Positions 32,970-43,253 are shown, counted from the first letter of the stretch. The stretch: DNA of 64,000 nt from Reticulitermes speratus (GCA_021186555.1 JAJKFL010000010.1:4307085-4371084); one strand, 5' to 3'. Made by a program: numbers and translations. The notes: generated by a model from the letters alone, not told the origin.

Positions 32970-33266
32970 GTCTCAAGAAGAATGAGATGGGCCGAACATG
33001 CGGCTCGTATGGGGAGAGGAGAGGTGCATACATGATTTTGGTGGGGGAACCCAAGGGAAAGAAACCACTTAAAGACCTAGCCGTAGATGGTAGGATAATA
33101 TTAAAGCGGATCTTAAAATCGTATTGGAGGACGTGGAGTGGACTGATCTGGCTCAGGATATGGACAAGTGGCTGGCTGTTGTAAACTCGGTAATGAAATT
33201 CCTTGACTAACTGAGGAACTGTTAGTTTCTCACGGAAGGACTCTGCTACACTGAGTTATTTAGTTG
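32970..33266 (+). mobile_element. LINE1 3' end, 5'-truncated
   Basis: Begins [16 protein letters not shown] in one frame, then frameshifts to the equivalent of ILVGEPKGKKPLK. The 3' region CTTGACTAACTGAGGAACTG matches the other copies and ends in GAGTTATTTAGTT. Confidence 0.78.
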
Positions 33267-33552
33267 GTTCCCGTACATGTATTCCCCCCCCCCCACCCCT
33301 CGTAAAACATTTCAAACATGAACGAATTTCGGTGTAGCTTAGTATGAACATTACGCTGCTAGAGGCGCCCTATACACTTTAGAACTTCGTACTGTAAGTA
33401 ATATCATTAGACACGACATGCGAACTTCTGACGTGCGAGCTAAAGCGTGTCCACTTAATGAAGGGTCCTCAAATTTTTTGTGGTAACAGATGATCGAAAA
33501 ATATAAGGAATTATTTTTAAGGCGAGTTGTTCTTTAATTCATTCTGCAATAA
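33267..33552. other. unassigned sequence with a C run
   Basis: A C-rich homopolymer lies near 33284-33296. Nothing else recognised. Confidence 0.5.
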
Positions 33553-33620
33553 TCTGATTTATATTTAAACATTCAGTCCTTACTGCGCAGTAAAACACGC
33601 TAATCGGTTACAAAAGTAGA
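33553..33620 (+). repeat. diverged 114-bp-repeat element start
   Basis: TATATTTAAACATTCAGTCC, then TTACTGCGCAGTAAAACAC resembles the start of the 114-bp element (12889, 25689, 25894) and then diverges. Confidence 0.55.
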
Positions 33621-33678
33621 ACAACATTGGCAACATTTTAATATGTAGCTACTTTAGTTTTAACGTTTTACTTAGGCT

Positions 33679-33777
33679 ATTCATTCATTCTGTAGTCTGT
33701 CTTACGACAGGTCCGTAGCCTCTTCCAAAGCGAGTTCTCCACAGAGTGCGATCTAGTGCTTCCTCTTTCAATTTCTG
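33679..33777 (-). mobile_element. LINE2 3' end, 5'-truncated
   Basis: Minus strand encodes KLKEEALDRTLWRTRFGRG and GYGPVVRQT with a (TGAA)n tail at the left edge. Confidence 0.82.
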
Positions 33778-33799
33778 TAGAATAAAAAACAACATAGAA

Positions 33800-33949
33800 C
33801 AGGGTTCCGCAAATGACGTAAAAATCCAGGAGACGTCTCAAAATTCTCGGCGCAAGAAGGTAGACGTGAAGCAAGTTCCACACTAAGGACCCATAGATCT
33901 TAGTAACCACCGCACAAAATTTAGTTACCCGGAATATGTGTACTCGTGA
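33800..33949. mobile_element. hAT-like MITE, eroded ends
   Basis: CAGGGTTCCGCAAATG at the left and a GAATATGTGTACTCGTG right end are degraded versions of the family ends. GTCTCAAAATTCTCGGCGC matches the interior. Confidence 0.65.
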
Positions 33950-34036
33950 CATATAGGAGGAATTATGCACTGGTAACATGAGAGATAGGTAAGGAAATTA
34001 TAGTGGGAAGAAGTTGACGGTATCGTTTGGGAGTTG

Positions 34037-34322
34037 TAGGCCGCGATAGCTCAGTCGGTATAGTGACTCGCTACGGGCTGGACGGTCCGGGGATCGAATC
34101 CCGTTGGGGACGAGGTTTTCCGCACTCGTCCAGACCAGCCCTGGGTCCCACCCAACCTCCTGTACAATGGGTACCGGGTCATTCCCGGGGGTAAAGCGGC
34201 CGGGGCGTGGCGTTGACCACCCAACCTCATCAAGTGCCAGGTTTAAAGATAGAGTAGAGCTATACCTCTACTCCCCCTCTGGGCCTTCGTGGCCTGTTAT
34301 AGGGAGAACTTTACCTTTACCT
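34037..34322 (+). mobile_element. SINE family C, full-length
   Basis: Head GCCGCGATAGCTCAGTCGG, B box GGGGATCGAATCCCG, then GGTACCGGGTCATTCCC and a TTTACCTTTACCTTA tail. TTGGGAGTT before and TTGGGAGGT after the element are a likely target duplication. Confidence 0.88.
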
Positions 34323-35475
34323 TAATTGGGAGGTAAGGTGTAGGATGAATAGTTAATATTGCAATAGACCTTACAGAAATAGTGTGAAGATATGAAGTTG
34401 ACAGCTGCTATTAGTTTCTCAAAGACTATGTTGTGTAGAGTTAATTATGTAAAAGTCACCGATATGTCGAAGGTGCAAAACCTGAGAGGGAATACTAAAG
34501 TGTGTGGAAGTTCTGCACAGAAAGGCGTGACTCTATCGTATAGTTATTACCTTCTGACTAACTCTTGCAACTTTCATTACACATAACGCAAAGTGTGAAG
34601 GAAAGCAGCGACACCTGCTGCTCGCTTCAGTGTCTGTTCGCTTAACAGACCGTGATAGACTTTTCAGTGCAAACATGCCATAAATCATGACATTTGTAAT
34701 ATATTTGCAGGCTGTCTTAAGAAAGTTTGCATAGCCTAAATCAGCAAGTTTGTATGAGTTTCGAAGATCCAACGCCAGTGGCGTTGAAGATTTCAAGATT
34801 TCTTGTGGTCTAAAGGTCGTAACATTCCAAAAGGTGTGAACGTCTGACTTTTCCTTTGCTTCAGAGAATCTGATGGGAGAAACCAAGATAGGCCTGCTCG
34901 AAGAAGTGTCAACTGCGTATCATTTCAAATTTCATAACTTTGAGTGTACTGCTTGTTACTCAAGAGAATGCATTTGACCTTCACATCACGGTTAGAGTCC
35001 CTAAACATGACGGTCGGTAGAAGTCATACAGATCATGTCAAAAACATAAGTCTCTATCGCTGCATGATCTTTCCACTGTTTGCTATTTGTTACGTGTTTC
35101 GTTTTTAACAAGCTTGAAGTCAAATTTATACAGCTCTAACCACACTGACGACTACAGAAAATGTGTTATATCACACGCACAAAACACGACTGCACTATAG
35201 CGTAATACATTTGTAACTGGAATACTTCCGTTGCTGGTCACACAAAAATTTGACGGCCGGCCTTTCCCAGCGCAAACAGCTGTCAAGGTCAACTCCAAAC
35301 TCCTCAGTCAGTATCAGTATTTAGGCTGTATTTTTCTCTTACCCACGCAACCACTCATATTCCATCATTTTGTTACTATCCACCACCTGGGTACTTCTGT
35401 GAAAGGAATTGAATTTTAAGTAACAGAGAATTAAACACAATACGAGTCAAAACTTATTAAAATTAACGTGAATGT
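34323..35475. other. unassigned sequence
   Basis: No repeat family or gene recognised. The open frame at 34533-34886 (minus) has no motif. Confidence 0.5.
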
Positions 35476-35484
35476 GAAGTGGCT

Positions 35485-35746
35485 GCCGATCCCAGTGGCC
35501 GCGCTGTCTAAGGCGTGGGTCTGCGGCCGCTCGCTTACTGGGATTGTGGGTTCGAATCCCGCCGGGGGCATGGATGTCTGTCTCTTGTGAGTGTTGTGTG
35601 TTGTTAGGTAGAGGTCCCTGCGACGGGCTGATCACTCTTCCAGAGGAGCCCTACCGAGTGTGATGTGTCTTAAAGTATGTGATCGTGAAGCCTCGAAAAA
35701 TGAGGAGACCTAGGCCCCCAAGGGGCTTTCGAGCCATAAAAAAAAA
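35485..35746 (+). mobile_element. SINE family B
   Basis: Head GCCGATCCCAGTGGCCGCG, B box GGGTTCGAATCCC, common tail AAGGGGCTTTCGAGCC and poly-A. Flanks GAAGTGGCT (35476-35484) and GAAGTGGGCT (35747-35756) form a near-perfect target duplication. Confidence 0.9.
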
Positions 35747-35756
35747 GAAGTGGGCT

Positions 35757-36691
35757 AATGGCATTTATGGATGGAAAAGTCTTACAAATATTTAATTAGA
35801 ACACCCTGTAGAAAGGTCAAGAATTAGTTTACTTTATAAACGTGTTTGAATAGAATTATACAAAATTATTATTATGTCAACATTTTTAAAGAATATCAGC
35901 GGTAGTCGGTATAAATTTTGAGTCCATTCCCGAAACTGTACAGGTCATTTATTTTTCGTCATCCTGTATAGTCGTCACCTGCTGTGAAAATTCTAGCCTT
36001 CTTTGAAGTTAATGAGAAATGTAAAGGAGCATGGTGTCTATAAATGGTGTCGAATTTGGTTCTTGTGATGTTGCAGTGGCCGTTAGAACGTCAGTGTGCA
36101 GGAATTTTAGCTATTTAAAGTCTAATTTCACACCCCTCTTGTGTCCTTTCGTTTTGACTGCTTTGTGAATGTATTCCTTTGTATTCAGAGGAAGATCAGC
36201 ATAATGGAAGGAAGGAAGGTAGAAAAGAACGGCTTAGGTTGTTGGAAGAGGAAGAAATTTTGTGTTCTTGTTCCCCAGTAACAACCTCTTTGTTCCCTAA
36301 ATGAATTGCTTACCCCCCCTCCCCACATTTCTTTGTCTCATTAATTGTTAATGACTTCTTAAAGAACACAAAATGGATACATGTGCAATTTGCATTGCAA
36401 AATGTTCCAGACGATGTTTTCTTTGTAGGTATAGTACATTGCTTTCCGGTATAGTACGTTAAGATGCTTGTAGAGGAACAAGTAACTTGATGAACCAGAC
36501 TCTGCAAAGTCTCTTATCTTCGTTGAGCACCGAAATTATAAAACGAGTTTTACCGCGGAGTTTCTCCAGAGATTTTCCACGTGGCTGCACACTAAAATAG
36601 ACCCATACTTCAGCATCTCACAGCACACTAATCATGGATTAGTAAAACGTATACACAGTTATATTCATCTTAAAATTATAGTAATTTCTCG
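35757..36691. other. unassigned sequence
   Basis: Nothing recognised. Confidence 0.5.
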
Positions 36692-36710
36692 GGGGGGGGG
36701 GGGGGGGGGG
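36692..36710 (+). repeat. G homopolymer
   Basis: About 19 consecutive G, a likely assembly weak point. Confidence 0.9.
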
Positions 36711-36774
36711 TTTCACACCGTATTGCAAATTTTTGTTGAGACTCTTCGGAGGAATGTACTGCTTCCATATTCAA

Positions 36775-36826
36775 GGTGACTGATCCAAATTTTCACCCTG
36801 AAGATGGAGACGGTAATTTCTCCAAA
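36775..36826 (+). other. decayed hammerhead-like core
   Basis: Plus strand CCTGAAGATGGAGACGG then ATTTCTCCAAAATGTTGG: core CTGAAGA and a GGAGA/TCTCC helix II are present. The essential GAAA reads AAAA (G12 lost), so cleavage is not expected. Confidence 0.5.
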
Positions 36827-37218
36827 ATGTTGGAACAAACCTTTACCACATGGTGTGAACAACCTCCCCCCATAACCAAACACTTTGGAACAATAACCTG
36901 CTTAAAACATGAAACATGTTTATGTTAATATCGATTTGTTATCCAGACAGACATAAAATTTAAGTGTTTTGTTTTTCTGGATAATAAATCGATATCGATT
37001 AACTAGCACAACGAGATGATGTCACCTAAATTTGCTCCAACCAGCCAGACTTTCCTCATAAACAAATCCAAGAACATAAAGGAAAAGTTACTGAAATGCT
37101 ATTCTAATAATTATTTTAACAAACAGTGCATAAATAAGAATATAATTCCAGTAATTAATTATTTCCACCAACAAATGCACCTGGACAAGATTGTTACTGT
37201 TTTCTTTATTAAAAGAGT

Positions 37219-37262
37219 GCCCCAATACGTTTTTCGGCAATTATATTGCCATCATCAGGGTT
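37219..37262 (-). ncRNA. hammerhead-ribozyme-like motif, weakened
   Basis: On the minus strand: CTGATGA, an unpaired T, helix II GGCAAT-ATA-ATTGCC, GAAA, then AACGTATT. Helix III has a mismatch and helix I is only about two base pairs (CC with GG) because an A run has replaced the 5' strand. Probably inactive. Confidence 0.45.
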
Positions 37263-37413
37263 TTTTTTAAGTGAGTTGTTACATAGACCAATTCTTAAGT
37301 TACGTCATAACAGTGAGTCAATATTTGTTCTTACCACTTCATATAAATTTGTATAAATAGTGGTATTGTTGAGTTGCTAAAAGTTATTAAAAATTAACAG
37401 TAAAATCGAGTGG

Positions 37414-37433
37414 TATATATATATATATATATC
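37414..37433. repeat. (AT)n microsatellite
   Basis: About nine AT units where the hammerhead-like part of the right arm would be expected. Confidence 0.85.
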
Positions 37434-37830
37434 GGGGCATTCTTTTAATAAACAAATAGTGAAAATCTTGTCCTGATGCATTTGTTGGTAGAAATAATCA
37501 ATTATACAAAGATGCACGTTGAATATAAAGTGATAATCCCAGTAGTGCTGTGTTTGGATAATAAATCGATATTTATTGACTAGCACAAAAGAATGTTGTC
37601 AACCTGAATATATTTCATTGTTATTTTTTACACTTTGTTAAAGTTGCCATTTTGATTGTGTTTAATTACATGCAGTAAAATTCGCAGAAAGAACTAGCAG
37701 TTCAGCAACAGAATGTGATGTGGAAATAAATGACAAGAGTGGCACGCGGACAAAATATTACAGATTATAATTTTGGAAAAGCTCAGTACATAGCAAATAT
37801 AAGTATGGATGAGTAGGAGCTGTTAATATA

Positions 37831-38700
37831 TTGCGCGGAAGTGTACATGCTATAAAGCAAAACACATACGTTTTAGTAGTCGCTAGTAAGGAGATTGGTC
37901 TAGAAGTAAATGCTGAGAAAACTAAGTACATGGTCATGTCTGGAGATCAGAATGCAGGACAAAATCACAACATAAAGATAGATAATAAATCCTTTGAAAT
38001 GGTGGAACAGTTCAAATATCTGGGAACAACCCTAACAAATCAAAATTTCATTCAGGAAGAAATTAAGGGCAGATTGAAGGCGGGGAATGCTTGTTATCAT
38101 TCGGTGCAGATCTTCTGTCTTCCAGTTTGCTATCCAAAAATACAAAGATTAAGACATACAGAACTATAATGTTGCCTGTTGTTTTGTATGGGTGTGAGAC
38201 TTGGTCTCTCACACTGAGGGAGGAACATAGGCTGAGGGTGTTCGAGAATAGGGTGCTGAGGGGGATATTTGGGCATAAGAGGGACGAGGTAACAGGGGAG
38301 TGGAGAAGACTACATAACGAGGAACTTAATGATCTGTACTCATCACCAAATATTATTCGGGTGATCAAATCAAGAAGAATGAGGTGGGCGGAGCATGTAG
38401 CATGTATGGGTGAGGGGAGAGGTGCATACAGGATTTTGGTGGGGAGACCTGAGGGAAGGAGACCACTTGGAAGACCCAGGCATAGATGAAGGGATAATAT
38501 TAAAATGTATCTTCAAGAAGTGGGATGGGGGGGGGGGCATGGACTGGATTGATATGGCTCAGGATAGGGCCAGGCTGTTGTGAGTGCGGTAATGAACCTT
38601 TGGGTTTCATAAAACGCGGGGAATTTCTTGACTAGCTGAGGACCTGTTAGCTTCTCAAGAAGGACTGTGCTCCACGGAGTTAGTTAGTTTATACAAAAGA
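37831..38700 (+). mobile_element. LINE1 reverse-transcriptase C-terminal half, longest copy
   Basis: First frame: KEIGLEVNAEKTKYMVMSGD and VEQFKYLGTTLTNQNFIQEE, the region after the reverse-transcriptase catalytic motif. After a frameshift near 38100: [54 protein letters not shown] and RPLGRPRHR. The non-coding 3' end contains TTCTTGACTAGCTGAGG and ends GTTAGTTAGTTT. The catalytic F/YADD motif and the endonuclease are absent (5' truncation). LINE clade left open (RTE-like or CR1/Jockey-like). Other copies: 27361, 29721, 32970, 41300, 44720, 47220, 59355. Confidence 0.85.
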
Positions 38701-38999
38701 AAGGATTTTATTCTTATGATTCCATTATATTGAGAAACACATTAAGGCAAATAAGACGGCGCTTAGAACGAGATATATGGTCTTCAGTATTTAGAAATGA
38801 TTAAGTAACTCTGGCAGTTGGTCATTGTACAGGTTGAGTGGGAAGAGAATCTGTATGTGCAAGAAATACTGTATTGTGTTATTCTTGTAGTATTCTACAG
38901 TGTAAGGTATTACGGCCAATGTCGGTTCGTTAAAAGCTTTCGTTATCTGCCTTTCAAGGACAGGCTTACAGACTAACGTAGGCCTTTAGCTTTTTTTTT
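38701..38999. other. unassigned sequence
   Basis: Nothing recognised. A T run at 38991-39000 borders the next element. Confidence 0.5.
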
Positions 39000-39077
39000 T
39001 GTTCACCGTGTATTATGTCTATATAAATCACTCGTCTACCAACAACTGCACTATTAAAATAAATTGTCACTCAATGG

Positions 39078-39122
39078 TACCCTACATATGTTTCGGTCAC
39101 TACATGACCATCATCAGGGGTA
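39078..39122 (-). ncRNA. hammerhead-ribozyme-like motif (left arm)
   Basis: Minus strand, in order: helix I 5' strand TACCC, core CTGATGA, one unpaired T, helix II GGTCA-TGTAG-TGACC, GAA, helix III ACATATGT, A as cleavage nucleotide, then GGGTA. GGGTA pairs with TACCC over all 5 bp. Predicted cleavage lies between 39083 and 39082. All invariant core positions of a hammerhead (C3, U4, G5, A6, G8, A9, G12, A13, A14) are present. It departs from the usual form by the T between A9 and helix II. Confidence 0.72.
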
Positions 39123-39176
39123 TCTGGGGTAGACATCGCGCAGTGAAGTGCATACATATATATATACAGGGCGTAC

Positions 39177-39244
39177 ACAAAAGAATGGTGCGGTTTTAAT
39201 AGTGAACACTATTAAAACCGCACCATTATTTTGTGTATGCCCTG
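39177..39244. mobile_element. palindromic mini-MITE with mariner-type ends
   Basis: Outer TACAGGGCGTACACAAAAG to TTTTGTGTATGCCCTGTA. The inner arms GGTGCGGTTTTAATAGTG and CACTATTAAAACCGCACC meet at the centre, so the whole element folds back. TA at both edges. Same ends as 57328-57900. Confidence 0.88.
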
Positions 39245-39252
39245 TATATAGA

Positions 39253-39297
39253 TGCCCCTGATGATGGTCATGCAGTGACCGAAACATATGTAGGGTA
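39253..39297 (+). ncRNA. hammerhead-ribozyme-like motif (right arm)
   Basis: Plus strand: TGCCC (helix I), CTGATGA (39258-39264), T, helix II GGTCA-TGCAG-TGACC, GAA (39281-39283), ACATATGT, A, then GGGTA (39293-39297). Helix I pairs 5 bp with one G-U. Compared with the left arm, helix I TACCC is TGCCC, which still pairs. Predicted cleavage between 39292 and 39293. Confidence 0.74.
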
Positions 39298-39360
39298 CCA
39301 TTGAGTGACAATTTATTTTAATAGTGCAGTTGTTGGTAGACGAGTGATTCCTATAACGTA

Positions 39361-39761
39361 GGCCTGTTTGCTGCGTAATTCTGCAGGTTAAGGAATGTTT
39401 TGACACTACTTGAAAAGAAGCTGGGAAGTGACCATAGTGCGTAACGCTTCTAACGAGTGCGCCCTGTTACTGTCACTAGATTGCAAATTACGTCATCTCT
39501 TTACAAAAAAAAAAAGAAAGGCACTACAGATGCGAATAACTGAAATGTAACTTCATGTCTTAACACAACATACTATAAATTTTCTCCGTATATTGTGTAG
39601 CATCTGGTTTACAATTGATCATAAACGATATCTCGTAAAGGTCGAGATTTACAGTCGATCGTGCTTGATTCTTACGTTTAGATATTCAACTCGTACGTCG
39701 CAGAGAACATGGTCGGTCTCAATTATAACAAGACACGCACTGTACGTATGACGTAATATTG
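39361..39761. other. unassigned sequence
   Basis: Nothing recognised. Confidence 0.5.
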
Positions 39762-40239
39762 AGGTGCGTTCGCTTAACCATTGTTGCAGCGCAAAAGCAA
39801 TAATTATTGCTTATTCTGAGTGTGTGTCTGTAGCCTTAGTTATACAGCAGGCAAAGCGCATGCGCCGTATTATATTGTCATCTGTGGCTTGTCTGGTTGT
39901 ACCATATTTTTCCACATTATCTCATAAACGGCACGATTTTCGGGAAAAAACGTTATTGAACATAAAATGTGTGTTTTGATTTTCTCTACAACTTTTGTCT
40001 GAAACATTTCTCATTCTAAGAAGAATTCAGCGAGATATCATAAATGTACATAGGTCCTTATCTAAAGTACCCGTTATTCTTGTCAGATTTTAATGAAACT
40101 TGTACTTTCTCGACAGATTCTCGAAAAAATATCAAATTTTATGAAAATCTGTCCGGTGAGAGCCGAGTTGTTTCATGCGGACTAAAGGACAGACATGATG
40201 AAGCTAATAGTCACTTTTCGCAATTTTGCGAACGCGCCT
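39762..40239 (+). mobile_element. non-autonomous TIR element (GGCGCGTTCGC ends), second copy
   Basis: Left AGGTGCGTTCGC, right GCGAACGCGCCT. The interior (CTGTAGCCTTAGTTATACAG, CATGCGCCGTATTATATTG) matches 2786-3287 closely. Confidence 0.75.
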
Positions 40240-40440
40240 AAAAGCCACTCATCACAAGAAACTTTAAATGTACGTAGGTCTTCGTGTAGTATGTTTTATT
40301 TTTGCCCAATTTTAACCAAATCTGAATATTTCGACAGAGTTCAGTAAAAATTACACACATGCAATTTCACGAAAATCCCTCGGGTGGGAGTCTTTGCTAT
40401 TCAATGCGGACAGACTGACAGACAGGACGAGGCCACCAGT
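40240..40440 (+). mobile_element. diverged right half of the same TIR family
   Basis: After the intact right end, AATGTACGTAGGTCTTCGTG and GCGGACAGACTGACAGAC repeat the order of the right half of the element. This suggests an older partial copy adjoining the first. Confidence 0.5.
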
Positions 40441-40970
40441 CGCTTTTCTCTGAACAAATCGGTCACCCTGCGTTTTTCAACTAAGGGCAGGTGTTGTTAC
40501 GGATACATTTTGCTCTTACGAGAGAGATTGTAAGATATTCATAATAACAGCTTACATCAGTAAGGGTCATCTTTGGATTCGTTGGACTGTATTATTTCTG
40601 CATAGTTACAATTTGCCATCATTACCTCGTCTTCCACCCCATCACCCCACACAGTTTTCTTAATTTCAGCTCTGTTATTTCATTCTTTGTCTCTCTTTAC
40701 CCAGCAGGTCCTTTTATCTGCAGTCAACCAGTGCTTAAGGTTGGGCGATCCTTTTGAACAAATTTCCCAGCAAAGAGCGCAGCACAATCTGCCCCATTCA
40801 CATGAATTCGTTAAATATTTTAATTTTGTGAGTTTGCTGTGGTGATATTTATGGATCTGTCTGACATTCCGGGCGCCCGGAGTTGCTGCTAAACAGGTTG
40901 TTGTAACAGTAATTTTATTTAGGAGGTACATCTTTCGAATCTCGACCAAATAATTTGTTCATTTTTAGTT
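40441..40970. other. unassigned sequence
   Basis: The minus-strand frame at 40680-40949 includes LCCALCWEICSKGSPN, a Cys cluster I cannot assign to any family. No other feature. Confidence 0.4.
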
Positions 40971-41120
40971 CAGTGTTGCACAAATCCCGGGCGACTGAAT
41001 TCTTCACGATGGCGCCTAATATTTTTTATTTTTTTAGTATGGAAATGGGTTCATGTCACTCTTCTGGCGCCTAGAAGTTTCAGGCGGCTCCTAGATTTCT
41101 AGAAAATTTGCTCACCCCTG
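40971..41120. mobile_element. hAT-like MITE
   Basis: CAGTGTTGCACAAATCCC at the left and TTTGCTCACCCCTG at the right. Flanks TTTTAGTT (40963-40970) and TTTTAGCC (41121-41128) agree at 6 of 8 bases. The interior CTTCTGGCGCCTAGAAG matches the family in reverse. Confidence 0.75.
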
Positions 41121-41299
41121 TTTTAGCCCACTTGAAAAATGTAGAAATGAATGTGTGGCCCTATGTAAAATTTTGCAACGGTTCACCAATTTTCACGAAA
41201 TTTGATATGTAAGTAAAGTATTTGAAAATACATTGGCGTAGCGGGTGTGCAAACTTTTGAGGTGGGAGCAAAAACTAGCCCTACTTACTTTAGGATTCG

Positions 41300-41515
41300 T
41301 AAATAATGTATGATGAAAGAGATATCAAAGAGCTAGGGTTGGAGGGCGTAGATTGGATTCATCTAGCTGGGGATAGGGTAAAGTGGCGGTGGATTCTTAT
41401 AAAAACAGGAATGAACATTTGGGCTCTTTAAAACGTGGGGAATTCATTGACTAGGTGAGGAAATGTTAGCTTTCCAAGAAGAACTCATCTCCGTGGAGTC
41501 AATTACTCAGTTGAT
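41300..41515 (+). mobile_element. LINE1 3' end
   Basis: GATTGGATTCATCTAGCTGG, then GATAGGGTAAAGTGGCGG, TTTAAAACGTGGGGAATTC and CCGTGGAGTCAATTACTC follow the 3' region of the 37831-38700 copy. Confidence 0.7.
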
Positions 41516-42178
41516 AGTTACTGGAAAACTCTTCAGGTTTTGTCAAGGCACTGTGTTTTTATTATGTAAAATGGCAGGATGGCAGTCATGGGAAAATTTT
41601 CTATAGCTTTCGGTTTTATGGCGATAACTAACGTCGTATTATTATGGTGATAGACTATAAACATGTCTACATATTTTGTATGATATATTGTTTGTAAGTG
41701 AAATAAAAATCACAAACATGGCGATGACGCGAATCTATGACGGAAGATCCAGGTTTAACATCAACAGAATCTGCACTACAGCAATAGCAGCCTCGCACAA
41801 ACGTTGCATGACGGCCATGCTGTGCCATTAGGAGTTCCCTGCTACAGTAAAGTATGTTTTATGACTTCTAGGAAGTCGTTATTTGTAATCCTCACAGAAT
41901 GTCTTCCGCGGCTTGTAAAGACGAAAATCCCTATTGTCTCGCCATTTACCCTGCCGTCCCATAACACAAGAAACAATGAATGTAGACTTCCCTTCGGCTG
42001 GTCATTGTCTTACGTGCTGTATCAACTGTTATGTTTACTTCGCGTGTATTGAAACGCGGTAGAATGCTCGTGAAATACGGCTAGGTAGGAGAAATATGTA
42101 ACGAGGCAGTCGTGGACTATTTTATTGACATTCTTGCGTGATTTGAGGCTTCCTCCGCGGTGTAAATGATATATTTAG
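41516..42178. other. unassigned sequence
   Basis: No family recognised. The open frame 41804-42052 has no motif. Confidence 0.5.
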
Positions 42179-42333
42179 CTCTTCTGGGATGTTACGTAGC
42201 GTAGATTGGTAGCCAGTTATCGACATTTCGGCACAACCTATCAGCATTTTCCTTGTAGATGGGACCGATAGTTTTTTTTCCGAAACGTCGGTAACTAACT
42301 ACCAATCTACGCTGTGTAACATCCCAGAAGAGC
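42179..42333. mobile_element. foldback element, family shared with 50494-50626
   Basis: Arms at 42179-42214 and 42299-42333: GCTCTTCTGGGATGTTAC pairs with GTAACATCCCAGAAGAGC. The loop has a second inverted pair around CGACATTTCGGCACAACC and CCGAAACGTCGGTAAC. Non-coding. Confidence 0.78.
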
Positions 42334-42580
42334 AAAGATCTCTACGTTACAGTATATTAAATTGGCTAATGAATTATGCAGATGAAAGTTTCCATAAAAG
42401 AAGACCTTAATCTTCTTTTATGCCGCCTTTTACCTAACCGATTTCTTTTGTGAGTGTTTATCAGTATGTTCGTCTCTTATCATCTGGTTTTTACCTGGAA
42501 TATTTATTTTCCAGTTTCTCATGCTGTCTCCTTTCCTCTTCTTCTGCAACTTTCTACTTTTTTACTTACACATTTTTCTG
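42334..42580. other. unassigned, pyrimidine-rich toward the right
   Basis: Nothing recognised before the tandem repeat. Confidence 0.5.
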
Positions 42581-42823
42581 TCTCTCATGCTCTGTCTTCA
42601 TCCTTGTTCGTCTTATTTCCTTCCATATTCACATTCTTTTGACAACTTCTTTTCCCTTCTGTCTCTCATGCTCTGTCTTCATCCTTGTTCGTCTTATTTC
42701 CTTCCATATTCACATTCTTTTGACAACTTCTTTTCCCTTCTGTCTCTCGTGCTCTGTCTTCATCCTTGTTCGTCTTATTTCCTTCCATATTCACATTCTC
42801 TTGACAACTTCTTTTCCCTTCTT
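42581..42823 (+). repeat. 81-bp tandem repeat, 3 units
   Basis: Units start TCTCTCATGCTCTGTCTTC at 42581, 42662 and 42743. Since 81 is 27 codons, all frames stay open and give a false 212-codon frame. Pyrimidine-rich. Confidence 0.95.
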
Positions 42824-43253
42824 AGTGTCCCTAAGCGTTACCTTAGCAGCAACCGAAATGCTAAACGTACCCCTGGGGCTCGAGTTTCGTTCTCATCAGA
42901 AACTTGAAGAAGTCAGGTCAGACAACTTACAGCTCTTGGTGCAGTCTTCGGGAGCAGCATCGCGCGGCCTTGCCATTTCTCTAATGATGATTATGGTTAA
43001 TTACGTACACAGGCACATGGTCGTTAGTACCGGTCGTGACCGAAACTGGGGCTCAGACAATAACTACCCTCCCACCTACACACGATAATGCGCCGGGCCG
43101 TCACGTGGTGAGAGGTGAACCAATCGGGTTGAACTGTTAGTTCTGACGTACCGTGCCGTAACAGCACTGAGTTGCCACATACACTTCTTAAGGAGCGTGT
43201 AGATCTGTGTTATTTAACGACGCTGCCTGTTGATAAGGTTATATAGCGTCGGT
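42824..43253. other. unassigned sequence
   Basis: The open frame continuing from the 81-bp repeat runs on to 43088 without recognisable motif. Confidence 0.45.

Larger units (their letters stand above)
36930..37610. mobile_element. Penelope-like inverted-terminal element, decayed
   Basis: Inverted arms at about 37130-37222 (minus) and 37432-37525 (plus) share GCATTTGTTGGTRGAAAT and GGGGCAYTCTTTTAATAAA. The left arm keeps a weak hammerhead-like motif; in the right arm that part is replaced by (AT)n. Outside the arms, GGATAATAAATCGATAT occurs at about 36979 and 37554 as a direct repeat, and in inverted form near 36932. No reverse-transcriptase coding lies between the arms. Confidence 0.55.
39020..39360. 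mobile_element. inverted-terminal element with a hammerhead-like motif in each arm
   Basis: Left arm about 39027-39125 (minus) and right arm about 39247-39350 (plus) are inverted copies sharing GGGTACCATTGAGTGACAAT, AATAGTGCAGTTGTTGGTAG and the hammerhead-like core. Between them lies a 68-bp palindromic mariner-type MITE (39177-39244). Inverted or direct terminal repeats with hammerheads are known for Penelope-like elements. No coding sequence remains, so the assignment is an inference. Confidence 0.7.

Noticed and set aside
42179-42333. Hammerhead in the foldback element (GCTGATAGG ... CCGAAATGTC on minus)
   Set aside because: The core reads CTGATAG, not CTGANGA, and helix I does not pair; the copy at 50494-50626 is further off.
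42450-43088. 212-codon open frame with leucine/serine-rich repeats
   Set aside because: Produced by three 81-bp repeats; no signal that the flanks are coding.
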